Under the pieces are notes generated by a model. The model was not told the origin of the DNA, searched no databases, and saw only the letters and a list, made by a program, of their open reading frames with translations. 64,000 bases of DNA from an uncultured Treponema sp. (GTDB lineage: Bacteria; Spirochaetota; Spirochaetia; Treponematales; Treponemataceae): the NCBI GenBank assembly GCA_946411505.1, contig CAMKEG010000005.1, positions 62,001 to 126,000 of the forward strand, given 5' to 3'. The translations under genes were made by a program, and so were the position numbers. Positions within the stretch are counted from its first letter, which is position 1; each line of letters begins with the position of its first letter. Shown here piece by piece: positions 1-7,276 of the stretch.

Positions 1-162
1 CATTTTGTCCAAATTGCGGTAGACAGTCGTTTTGTTCACGCTCACGCCGTTTTTTTCAAGGAACGCAGACAGTTCCGCGGCCGTAAAGCCCTTGTCCATT
101 TTTGTCTGGATGAACTGCGATATCAGCCCGCTTGTTTTGGTGTGGTATGACTTTTGCAACAT
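1..162 (-). CDS. Fur-family metalloregulator, N-terminal part (runs off window)
   Basis: The first 54 codons of a Fur/PerR/Zur-type repressor are visible, with the rest beyond the left edge. The segment GFTAAELSAFLEKNG followed by VNKTTVYRNLDKM is the classic winged-helix recognition region of the family (T-TVYR-L). The metal specificity cannot be told because the metal-binding half is missing. The ATG at 162-160 lies inside a perfect inverted repeat and only 9 nt from a good -10 box, with no ribosome binding site, so the mRNA would be leaderless or nearly so. It is divergent from amt. Family assignment is firm, exact member unknown. Confidence 0.85.
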   Translation of the reverse strand, partial: MLQKSYHTKTSGLISQFIQTKMDKGFTAAELSAFLEKNGVSVNKTTVYRNLDKM

Positions 163-170
163 AGTTGCAA
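154..170. promoter_or_regulatory. Palindromic operator over start of Fur-family gene
   Basis: TTGCAAC-ATA-GTTGCAA is a perfect 7-3-7 inverted repeat. It covers the predicted transcription start and the start codon of the Fur-family gene. Fur-family repressors usually bind palindromes of this size in their own promoters, so autoregulation is the simple reading. This is inference: no second copy was found in the window. Confidence 0.55.
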
Positions 171-171
171 T

Positions 172-200
172 TTTATAAAACAAATTCGATTTTTTGTCAA
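172..200 (-). promoter_or_regulatory. Sigma-70 promoter of Fur-family gene
   Basis: On the minus strand TTGACA (200-195), a 17-nt spacer and TATAAA (177-172) form a near-consensus promoter. The expected start of transcription is at about 165, only a few bases before the ATG at 162. Confidence 0.7.
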
Positions 201-222
201 GCGGAATTTTTTAAAAAACCTA

Positions 223-251
223 TTGACACTTTTTTTTATTGGCGCTATAAA
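223..251 (+). promoter_or_regulatory. Sigma-70 promoter of amt leader
   Basis: TTGACA at 223-228, a 17-nt spacer and TATAAA at 246-251 are near consensus. Transcription should start at about 258, giving a leader of about 140 nt before the amt start codon. Confidence 0.7.
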
Positions 252-270
252 TCGAATCCGTAAGACGATG

Positions 271-306
271 AGGTCGCAGGAACTTATGTTCCCGCGACCT
301 TTTTTC
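271..306 (+). terminator. Terminator-like hairpin in amt leader (possible attenuator)
   Basis: A 13-bp stem with one mismatch (AGGTCGC...GCGACCT, loop TTAT) is followed at once by a run of U. It lies about 13 nt after the predicted start of transcription and about 90 nt upstream of amt. It could attenuate amt or end a very short leader RNA. No other gene lies between it and amt. Confidence 0.6.
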
Positions 307-395
307 TTTAAACGGCGACGGGGCCGGACTTTTCGCGCGAACGCGTGGCGCGGAGGTCTGGCTCCGTCATTTTTTTTACTCTAGGAGGAAACGTT

Positions 396-2099
396 ATGAG
401 TGAAGTATGGAGCGTATGGTTCCTAATCGGCGCCGCCCTTGTGTTCTTCATGCAGTGCGGCTTTGCGATGGTTGAGACTGGATTTACGCGAGCGAAGAAC
501 GCGGGAAACATCATAATGAAAAACTTGATGGATTTCTGCATCGGAACTCCGATGTTCATGTTCTTGGGCTTTGGCCTTATGATGAGCGAGAACTATTTGT
601 TCGGCGTTATCGGAAAGCCCAACTTGCAGCTTTTCACAAACTTTGCCGACCTTGACTGGTCAAGCTTTGTCTTTAACTTGGTCTTCTGCGCCACGGCCGC
701 CACAATCGTTTCCGGCTCAATGGCGGAACGCACTAAGTTCAGTGCATACTGCATTTACTCGGCGGTAATCAGCGCGGTCGTCTACCCGATTGAAGCCGGC
801 TGGGTTTGGAACAGCCAAGGCTGGCTGGTCCAGCTTGGATTCGTTGACTTTGCCGGCGGCGCGGCGATTCACTCCGTAGGCGGCGTGGCGGCTTTGATTG
901 GCGCGATTTTCCTTGGGCCGCGCATCGGAAAGTACGACTACGACAAAAACGGCAGGGTCATAAAGGCCCACGCCATTCCCGGCCACTCGCTCACTCTTGG
1001 CGCTTTGGGAACCTTCATCTTGTGGTTCGGCTGGTACGGATTCAACGGCGCCGCTTGCACAAAGTTGGAAGGCGTCGGCGGACTCGCCGCCGTTTTCACG
1101 ACTACGACAATCGCTCCCGCCGTTGCCGCCATCACGACAATGTTCTTCACTTGGTTCAAGAACGGAAAGCCCGACGTCTCGATGACCTTGAACGCCGCGC
1201 TCGCCGGCCTTGTCGCCATCACTCCGACTTGCGCCACGGTTGACGCGCTTGGAGCGACAATCATCGGCATCGTAGCCGGCATCATAGTGGTAATCGTTGT
1301 AGAAGGCTTGGACCTTAAGCTTCACATCGACGACCCGGTTGGAGCCGTGGGCGTCCACCTTGCAAACGGCATTTGGGGAACCTTGTCCGACGGCTTGTTC
1401 AACGTTGAGAGCGGCGTTTTCTACGGCGGCGGATTTAAGCACCTTGGCGTTCAGTGCCTTGGAGAATTTACAATCGTCGCCTGGACGACTGTGTGCATGT
1501 TGATAACGTTCACCTTAATCAAGAAGTTCCACGGACTTCGCGCAAGCCGCGAGGAAGAAGTCATCGGCCTTGACAAGCTGGAGCACGGAATCGACAGCGC
1601 TTACGGCGGCTTTATCATGGCTCCGCAAGTCATGACAGGCGGAGAGGCTGGAATCGGAGGCCTTAGCGCCGCCAACGTTTCAGGCGTCACTGGCGACGTT
1701 CCGATGGAAAAGGCCGTTCCTGTCTCAAAGGCTTCAAAAAAGCCCGGCGCCAAGTTCCATATGGTTACAATCATCACACGCGCCAGCAAGTTCGACGAGC
1801 TTAAGAGCGCGATGAACGACATCAACGTCACCGGCATGACAGTCACAAACGTTTTGGGCTGCGGCGTCCAGCACGGACACGCGCAAAAGTACCGCGGCGT
1901 TGAAATGGAAATGAGCTTGCTGCCAAAGATTAAGGTTGACATCGTCGTAAGCGAAGTTCCGGTTGACCTTGTAATCACCGCGGCCAAGGAAGTCTTGTAC
2001 ACCGGCCACATCGGCGACGGAAAGATTTTTGTCTACGACGTTCAGAACGTAGTCAAAGTCCGTACCGGCGAAGAAGGCTACGAGGCGCTGCAAGACTAG
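396..2099 (+). CDS. amt: Ammonium transporter fused to a C-terminal PII domain
   Basis: A 567-residue Amt/Mep/Rh channel in the inner membrane with a PII (GlnB-like) domain as its tail. The Amt part (about residues 1-430) has the expected hydrophobic helices and the twin pore histidine regions (GAAIHSVGG and VGVHLANGIWGTLSDG). The last ~115 residues are a PII fold: VTIITRASKFDELKSAM, a T-loop with the conserved Tyr (QKYRGVEMEM), LPKIKVDIVVS and GDGKIFVYDV. PII normally binds Amt as a separate protein to close the channel, and here the brake is covalently attached. The ATG at 396 follows GGAGG; an upstream in-frame GTG at 345 has no such site. No free glnB is next to it. Confidence 0.95.
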   Translation: MSEVWSVWFLIGAALVFFMQCGFAMVETGFTRAKNAGNIIMKNLMDFCIGTPMFMFLGFGLMMSENYLFGVIGKPNLQLFTNFADLDWSSFVFNLVFCATAATIVSGSMAERTKFSAYCIYSAVISAVVYPIEAGWVWNSQGWLVQLGFVDFAGGAAIHSVGGVAALIGAIFLGPRIGKYDYDKNGRVIKAHAIPGHSLTLGALGTFILWFGWYGFNGAACTKLEGVGGLAAVFTTTTIAPAVAAITTMFFTWFKNGKPDVSMTLNAALAGLVAITPTCATVDALGATIIGIVAGIIVVIVVEGLDLKLHIDDPVGAVGVHLANGIWGTLSDGLFNVESGVFYGGGFKHLGVQCLGEFTIVAWTTVCMLITFTLIKKFHGLRASREEEVIGLDKLEHGIDSAYGGFIMAPQVMTGGEAGIGGLSAANVSGVTGDVPMEKAVPVSKASKKPGAKFHMVTIITRASKFDELKSAMNDINVTGMTVTNVLGCGVQHGHAQKYRGVEMEMSLLPKIKVDIVVSEVPVDLVITAAKEVLYTGHIGDGKIFVYDVQNVVKVRTGEEGYEALQD

Positions 2100-2157
2100 C
2101 CTAAAATAAAAGTTAAAAATATCGGGGTCCGCCTTACTCCTGGGACGGGCCTTTTTT

Positions 2158-2230
2158 ATTGAGGCGCGATAATTATATTCGCGCCTCAAAACGGCCGAGT
2201 CAAGGCCTTGAGCGCAGCGTGCCTTGACCG
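2158..2230. repeat. Dual-hairpin intergenic repeat, copy 1
   Basis: Two inverted repeats lie side by side: GAGGCGCGA...TCGCGCCTC and GTCAAGGC...GCCTTGAC. The same pair, with near-identical loops and spacing, recurs at 30952-31025. Relative to the upstream gene (the minus-strand CDF gene here) the order is the same in both copies, so it behaves like a terminator cassette placed after genes. Confidence 0.6.
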
Positions 2231-2247
2231 GACATATTCCGCTTGCG

Positions 2248-3378
2248 TCAGTCACTCATGTCGCTGTCCAAATTGATTTTTATGCTGTAGCCGGGGAACT
2301 CTTGCAGAACCGCTTGCAGGATGGAGTCGCATTCAGCTTCGCGGTCTTTTGAGTCGAAAGAAATTATCACGTCAAATTTTATGATTTTCTTTTTCTTGTC
2401 AAAATAGAATCCGTGCATTTGCAAGACATTTTTGTGGCCTTCCAAAATCGAAATGATTTTTTCTTTTGCCGTCACCGCTTCCGGCTCGCTTGTGTTGCGC
2501 GAATAAATTCCAACGGCCGTCAAAATAACTCGGTGCTGTTTGTAGACATTTAAAATTATTTGGTTTGAAAGCTCGTCAATTTCTTGCGCTGTCATTGTGT
2601 CGTCAACTTCAATATGGACCGAGCCTTGCAATCGTTCCGGGCCGTAGTCGTTTAGAAACAAGTCGTAGGCTCCGTGAACGCCCGGCGTTTCGCAAATTGT
2701 TTGCTTTACTGCAATCGCCGTTTTGCGCGGAACGCGGGCGCCCAAGATGTCGTCCAAGGTGTTCTTTAATATTTCGATTCCGTTTTTAATGATGAAAATT
2801 GAAATCAAGACTCCGACATAGGCCTCAAGCGAAACGCCGAAAAATTTGAGCGCCAAAACGCTGGCTAAAACCGAGGCGGAAAGGAGCGCGTCGTTTTTTG
2901 CGTCGTCGCCGGAAGCCTCAAGCGCCTTGCTGGAAACTTTTTTTCCGACGCGCTTGACGTAAAAGCCCAAAAAGATTTTTACCAATATGGCCGCCGCCAA
3001 AATGATGATTGTCGCGCTTGTGTAGTTGGGCTTTTGCGGACGGATTATTTTTACAATGGATTCCTTTAGCGCCGCAAGACCGGCGTAAAGGACGATTACG
3101 CTAATCGCGCTCGCGCTTATGTATTCAATCCGTCCGTGGCCGTATGGATGCTTTTTGTCAGGCTTTTTTGCGGCCAGCTTTATTCCAATGATTGTGATGA
3201 TTGAAGAAAGCGCGTCGGAAAGGTTGTTGACCGCGTCCAAGATTATCGAAATTGACGATGACGCCATGCCTATCAGCGCCTTGAAGGCGGCTAGCATGAT
3301 GTTGGCAAAAATGCTTATCGCCGAAGTCCGCGCGATTGTTTTTTCGCGCGGGACGCTTTGACTTGTATCCTCTTCCAT
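2248..3378 (-). CDS. Cation diffusion facilitator transporter (copy 1)
   Basis: A 376-residue CDF-family metal efflux protein. It has about six N-terminal membrane helices with the family motif around TM2 (LDAVNNLSDALSS), the histidine/acid loop KKHPYGHGRIEY and the TM5 region ASGDDAKNDALL, then a cytosolic ferredoxin-like C-terminal domain (about 215-300) and an extra C-terminal segment. It is a paralogue of the CDF gene at 42136-43278. The ATG follows GGAGAAC. It is 12 nt downstream of the GGDEF gene and probably cotranscribed. The transported metal (Mn, Fe, Zn or Co) cannot be assigned. Confidence 0.9.
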   Translation of the reverse strand: MEEDTSQSVPREKTIARTSAISIFANIMLAAFKALIGMASSSISIILDAVNNLSDALSSIITIIGIKLAAKKPDKKHPYGHGRIEYISASAISVIVLYAGLAALKESIVKIIRPQKPNYTSATIIILAAAILVKIFLGFYVKRVGKKVSSKALEASGDDAKNDALLSASVLASVLALKFFGVSLEAYVGVLISIFIIKNGIEILKNTLDDILGARVPRKTAIAVKQTICETPGVHGAYDLFLNDYGPERLQGSVHIEVDDTMTAQEIDELSNQIILNVYKQHRVILTAVGIYSRNTSEPEAVTAKEKIISILEGHKNVLQMHGFYFDKKKKIIKFDVIISFDSKDREAECDSILQAVLQEFPGYSIKINLDSDMSD

Positions 3379-3390
3379 ATTTGTTCTCCG

Positions 3391-4902
3391 TTAGTTCACT
3401 CGGGCCCGGTTTTTTCCCGCGCCCTTGGCTTCTTTCAACGCGCTTTCCGCGCGTTCCACGATTTGCAGATGATTTTTGTCGGTCTCATCAAAGAAGGCGA
3501 ATCCGAGCGAGACAGTCGCTTGAATCGCTTTGCCTTTGTAATTGAAAGTGTGGGAGGAAACAGTCTCAAGCAATTTTTGTGAATAATGCCAGCAAGCCGT
3601 TTTTTTCATTCCGTCAAAAATCGCCATGAATTTGTCGCCTTCCCAGCGAATCAAAATGTCGCTCAGACGGCTTTGCTCGGAGAAAATGCTGACCAACTGC
3701 GAAAGGACGTAGTCGCCCGCGTCCTTTCCGTTGCTGTCGTTTATGGTCTTGAAGTTGTCGATGTCCATAAGCATTACTGCCGGACTGTCGTTTGTGATTT
3801 TGTAGGCCATGAATTTTTTTCGCAGCTCGCGCTTTCCAAAATCTTTTGTGTGGGCTTCGGTCAGCGGGTCGATGTCCGTTTGTTCGTTGAGAGCCTCGCG
3901 TTCCTTTTTGTATTCATAAAAACGCATTGACATGTAGACGATTAAAATCAAGTCCAGCAATATCGCGAACGGAACTATGATTCGGTTAAGCGAATTTTGT
4001 TTGGCCTTTTTGATGGCGTTCACTGAGTCGTAGATGTCGTCGTAGTATGAGCCCATGCAGACAACCCAATTGTAGGGCTTGTATAATTTTGCGTAGGTGA
4101 TTTTTCTGGCGAAGTTGTCCGAGTCTTTTTTCTTGAAGTAATACGTGCTGAACGACTCTCCGTTTTCGTTGATGCCTTCAAGCTCCCGCATGTAAGGATA
4201 GTCTCCGACCGCGTCCTGCATGTCTGTGGAAAGAAGCATTCCTTCCGACGAGCGGGGGTTGGGGTGAATCAAGCGGACCGCGTAATCTTTTCCGCCCTTG
4301 TAGTTTCTGATTTCATTTATCCAATAGTATGTTTCTTCGACAAAGTGCGAGTTGTGAATTTTTGAGCTGACGATTGAAACCATCGTATTGTAAAGGCGCT
4401 CTTGCGTGACGCCAAAATAGAATTTTCCGTATGGAAGCTCTATTGCCCTCCAAGCGCAAAAAATGTTTTCCAAGGAGCGGTCGGAACGGTCCCAGTCCGC
4501 CGGCATGTTTTGGCTTAGCGCCACAGTGTCTTCCGGATACGCAATTAAAACATAGCCCCACATTTCGCGCGGATCCTTTGGCGTGAAGATGCTTTTTATG
4601 ACCCGTTCCGCGCCTTGCAAAGTCCGGACGCTCTCCAAGCTGTCTTGCAGAAGGTTTTCCCGCTCCAAAACGGTGAAGTCGAAAATTTCAATGGAGTCGG
4701 CCTTGTTTCGCTCAAATTCGTGAATGAAGTTTGTGACGGAATCCTTTAAGAAATTCGCCTTAAATTGAACGGCGATTTCCCTTGACTGGTCTAAAAACTC
4801 CCTTTCCTGCAAAAGAAAAAATGTAAGGAAAAGGTTCAATAATAAAAATGAGACAATTGTCCAACAATATTTCTTTAACACAATGAAACGATTATAGCGC
4901 AT
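3391..4902 (-). CDS. Membrane Cache-type sensor with degenerate GGDEF domain
   Basis: About 503 residues: an N-terminal membrane segment, a long periplasmic Cache-like sensory region (up to ~310), a second membrane helix (IVPFAILLDLILIVYMSM) and a C-terminal diguanylate cyclase fold (DPLTEAHTK...MLMDIDNFKTINDSNGKDAGDYVL). The signature is EGDKF instead of GGD/EEF, at about 421-425, so catalysis of c-di-GMP synthesis is doubtful; a regulatory or GTP-binding role is possible. The start is unclear: the ATG at 4902 has no ribosome site, and TATAAT at 4896-4891 sits just inside it. A leaderless GTG at 4881 is an equally good start and gives a cleaner N-terminal helix. Confidence 0.85.
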   Translation of the reverse strand: MRYNRFIVLKKYCWTIVSFLLLNLFLTFFLLQEREFLDQSREIAVQFKANFLKDSVTNFIHEFERNKADSIEIFDFTVLERENLLQDSLESVRTLQGAERVIKSIFTPKDPREMWGYVLIAYPEDTVALSQNMPADWDRSDRSLENIFCAWRAIELPYGKFYFGVTQERLYNTMVSIVSSKIHNSHFVEETYYWINEIRNYKGGKDYAVRLIHPNPRSSEGMLLSTDMQDAVGDYPYMRELEGINENGESFSTYYFKKKDSDNFARKITYAKLYKPYNWVVCMGSYYDDIYDSVNAIKKAKQNSLNRIIVPFAILLDLILIVYMSMRFYEYKKEREALNEQTDIDPLTEAHTKDFGKRELRKKFMAYKITNDSPAVMLMDIDNFKTINDSNGKDAGDYVLSQLVSIFSEQSRLSDILIRWEGDKFMAIFDGMKKTACWHYSQKLLETVSSHTFNYKGKAIQATVSLGFAFFDETDKNHLQIVERAESALKEAKGAGKNRARVN

Positions 4903-4952
4903 TTCATGCGCTTTTGCTAGAGGAAATTCATTCAACCGTCCGCTCGCGCGGG

Positions 4953-6704
4953 CTAAATGCTTAACTGGTCAAGGAGCGCGGCGGCGGAATTTTGGCCGTC
5001 CATCGCGCTGGACACGATTCCGCCCGACCAGCCGCTTCCTTCGCCGCAAGGGTAAAGGCGGGCAAGTCCCTGACATTCAAAAGTCGCTTTGTCGCGCAAG
5101 ATTCGGACTGGAGTTGAAGTGCGGGTTTCGCTTGCGATTAAAAGCGCGTCGGGCGAGATGAAGCCCTTCATGTTTTTGTCAAAGGCCTTAAAGCCCTCCG
5201 CAAGGCGGCGCGCGACAAAGGGCGGGAGCCACAAGTCCAAGCGGCTTGCCACAAGGCCCGGCGTGTAGCTTGAGCGGGGCAGGCTGGAACTTTGCCGTCC
5301 GGCCAAAAAGTCAACCATGCGCTGGGCCGGAGCCGTCTGCGCCGACTGGCCTTGGCCATTCTTTGCAAGCCCAAGACTCGCGCCGCCGTTAAGGTAAGTC
5401 AGCCGTTCCAGCCAAGACCTAAAGCGCAAGCCCAAGACTGGGCCGCCCGCCGCAAGTTCCTGACTTGAACCAATATCGGACGCAAGCCCAAGACTTCCGG
5501 CCGCGGCTTTTTGGCCGGCCATAATTTGCGCGACGTCCTCCGGCCTTGTCTCCACGACAATAGCGGCGTTGGACCAAGCGGAGTTTCGCTCGGCGGCACT
5601 CATTCCGTTGACCACAATCTCTTGCGGGCCGCTCGCCGACGGAACGACAAAGCCGCCGGGGCACATGCAAAATGAGTAAACGCCGCGGCCTTCAACTTGC
5701 GCCGTAAGCCTGTATTCGGCGGCGCCAAGATTGGCCTCGGCGCGCTTTCCGTGGTACTGGATTTTGTCTATCAGTTCGCGCGGGTGCTCCGCGCGGACGC
5801 CGACCGCGAATGTTTTTGCTTCCAAAGATTGCGGGTTCGCGCGCGCCAAAAGCTCGTAAATGTCAGTCGCGGAGTGGCCTGTGGCCAAAATGACCGCGTC
5901 GGCAAGGAATTCTTTTAAGCTTCCGTCCGCTGTTTTTGCGACGACTCCGCGGACTGTCGCAGGGCCAGAAGCTGTGGCGCGGTTAACGTCGGTTGCAAGC
6001 CCAAAAGCGGGGGCGCCGCCTTCGTTTGTTCCGTCAATTATAAAATCCACGACGCGGCTTTCAAAGTGGAACTCTCCTCCCAGCTCTATGATTTTCGCGC
6101 GCATGTTGTTTATGATTTGGGGCAGCTTGTTGGTTCCGATGTGGGGATGCGCGTCGGTCAAGATTTTTGGGTCTGCGCCAAAGTGAACGAATGTTTGCAA
6201 AACCTCGCCGATGTCTCCGCGCTTGTTGCTTCTAGTGTAAAGCTTTCCGTCGCTAAAAGTGCCGGCCCCGCCTTCGCCAAAACAGTAATTGCTGTCCGCG
6301 TCCACGATTCCCTTTACGCTTATCGCCGCGATGTCGCGCTTTCGCTCGCTGGTTGGACGGCCGCGCTCGATTATTATGGGTTGGACGCCGCGCTCCAAAA
6401 GTTTAAGAGCCGCAAAAAGTCCTGCGGGGCCGCTTCCGACTATTACGACTTTCTTTGAGCCGTCCGCTTTGCGCCACGAAAATTCCTTTTGGGCAAGGCC
6501 GGGTTTTTCGCCGACGTACGCCTTGTAGCGCAGGCATAGCTTTAGCTGGCCGTGCCGCGCGTCAACCGATTTTTTTACAAAGACAAATTCCGCGCTCTCG
6601 CCGCCTGAATATTTTTGGCGGAGCGCCGCGTTGAGTTTTTTTTGAATTAAATTTTTGTCGCTTTCTTCTTGCGCCTTTATTACGACGCTTAGGTCAAAAA
6701 TCAT
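4953..6704 (-). CDS. FAD-dependent dehydrogenase (COG2509-like)
   Basis: A 583-residue flavoprotein of the uncharacterised family often annotated as 'NAD(P)/FAD-dependent oxidoreductase'. The dinucleotide fold starts at about residue 86 (VVIVGSGPAGLFAALKLLERG with an acidic strand end IIIERG). DADSNYCFGEGGAGTFSDGKLYTR is the family hallmark. A small N-terminal domain precedes it. It is downstream of the FMN-binding protein gene (5-nt gap), so the two are probably one operon. Oddity: three copies of a 14-nt tract GCAAGCCCAAGACT occur inside the coding sequence at about 5.3-5.5 kb, in variable loops (SLGLA units). The substrate is unknown. Confidence 0.85.
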   Translation of the reverse strand: MIFDLSVVIKAQEESDKNLIQKKLNAALRQKYSGGESAEFVFVKKSVDARHGQLKLCLRYKAYVGEKPGLAQKEFSWRKADGSKKVVIVGSGPAGLFAALKLLERGVQPIIIERGRPTSERKRDIAAISVKGIVDADSNYCFGEGGAGTFSDGKLYTRSNKRGDIGEVLQTFVHFGADPKILTDAHPHIGTNKLPQIINNMRAKIIELGGEFHFESRVVDFIIDGTNEGGAPAFGLATDVNRATASGPATVRGVVAKTADGSLKEFLADAVILATGHSATDIYELLARANPQSLEAKTFAVGVRAEHPRELIDKIQYHGKRAEANLGAAEYRLTAQVEGRGVYSFCMCPGGFVVPSASGPQEIVVNGMSAAERNSAWSNAAIVVETRPEDVAQIMAGQKAAAGSLGLASDIGSSQELAAGGPVLGLRFRSWLERLTYLNGGASLGLAKNGQGQSAQTAPAQRMVDFLAGRQSSSLPRSSYTPGLVASRLDLWLPPFVARRLAEGFKAFDKNMKGFISPDALLIASETRTSTPVRILRDKATFECQGLARLYPCGEGSGWSGGIVSSAMDGQNSAAALLDQLSI

Positions 6705-6709
6705 CGCGC

Positions 6710-7108
6710 TTAAAATTTCACGACTTTTGGTTCCGCGGTAAAGCTTGAGAACGTCGCTGTCGCGTCCTTAAAGTAAAGGACTTGCGTGTTGGAGTCGTTT
6801 TCGTCGTAGAGTCCGCGAAGGTCGGGGTAGTTGTCAAGCATGTGTTTTTTCGCTTCCACGCGGTCGTCGTTTACGAGCGTTCCCGCAACGCGAAGCCAAG
6901 TTCCAGCCGCTCCGTCAAAGCAAGAAAGCTCCGCCTTGGGATTGGCCGCCAACTGCTTTGAAACGTCCTTTGACTTTCCGGTCTGAATGTAAAGCTTTCC
7001 GTCAAACAAGTCGATCGTTCCAAAAGGCCGCACGCGAGGCTGGTCCCCGTCCACCGTGGCAAGGTAATAGACCCCGCATTTTTTAATGAAGTCGTAGATT
7101 TCGTTCAT
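6710..7108 (-). CDS. Pyridoxamine 5'-phosphate oxidase-like FMN-binding protein
   Basis: A 132-residue split-barrel flavin-binding protein. The fold markers are YYLATVDGDQPRVRPFG, LYIQTGKSKDVSKQLAANPKAELSCFD and the C-terminal VLYFKDATATF. Members are small flavin or F420-type reductases, often of unknown substrate, and this is not the true PdxH enzyme. The ATG is preceded 6 nt upstream by TAAAAT and no Shine-Dalgarno, with TTGCCC 18 nt before it, so it is a leaderless candidate. It leads the operon with the FAD dehydrogenase. Confidence 0.85.
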   Translation of the reverse strand: MNEIYDFIKKCGVYYLATVDGDQPRVRPFGTIDLFDGKLYIQTGKSKDVSKQLAANPKAELSCFDGAAGTWLRVAGTLVNDDRVEAKKHMLDNYPDLRGLYDENDSNTQVLYFKDATATFSSFTAEPKVVKF

Positions 7109-7129
7109 GGAAATATTTTAGCGCAAGAG

Positions 7130-7276
7130 GGGAGGCGTGGGCAAGAGATTTTTTTCGGGCGTTGCGACGTTCGCTCCGCTCACGCCGCCGGGCTGCTCCA
7201 GGTTCCGCTTCCGCTTCATTGCTCCACTGCGTTTCGCAACGCTGCGCGCCTTGCGCATCCCTAACGCTGGGAGGGA
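7130..7276. other. GC-rich non-coding stretch at edge of restriction island
   Basis: About 145 bp with no convincing gene lie between the FMN-binding protein gene and the 3' end of the endonuclease gene. It is GC-rich and contains an 8-bp inverted repeat GCGTTGCG...CGCAACGC (about 7154-7243). It marks the sharp change to the AT-rich island. Confidence 0.4.

Noticed and set aside
717..1442. Long open frame antisense to amt
   Set aside because: It is a mirror frame of a strongly conserved gene, with low-complexity charged residues and no ribosome site.
2248..3378. CDF gene and its paralogue as a recent duplication
   Set aside because: The two proteins differ along their whole length, so the duplication is old; ordinary paralogy.
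7130..7276. GC-rich gap as a tRNA or structured RNA gene
   Set aside because: No cloverleaf or CCA end could be drawn; only one short inverted repeat is present.
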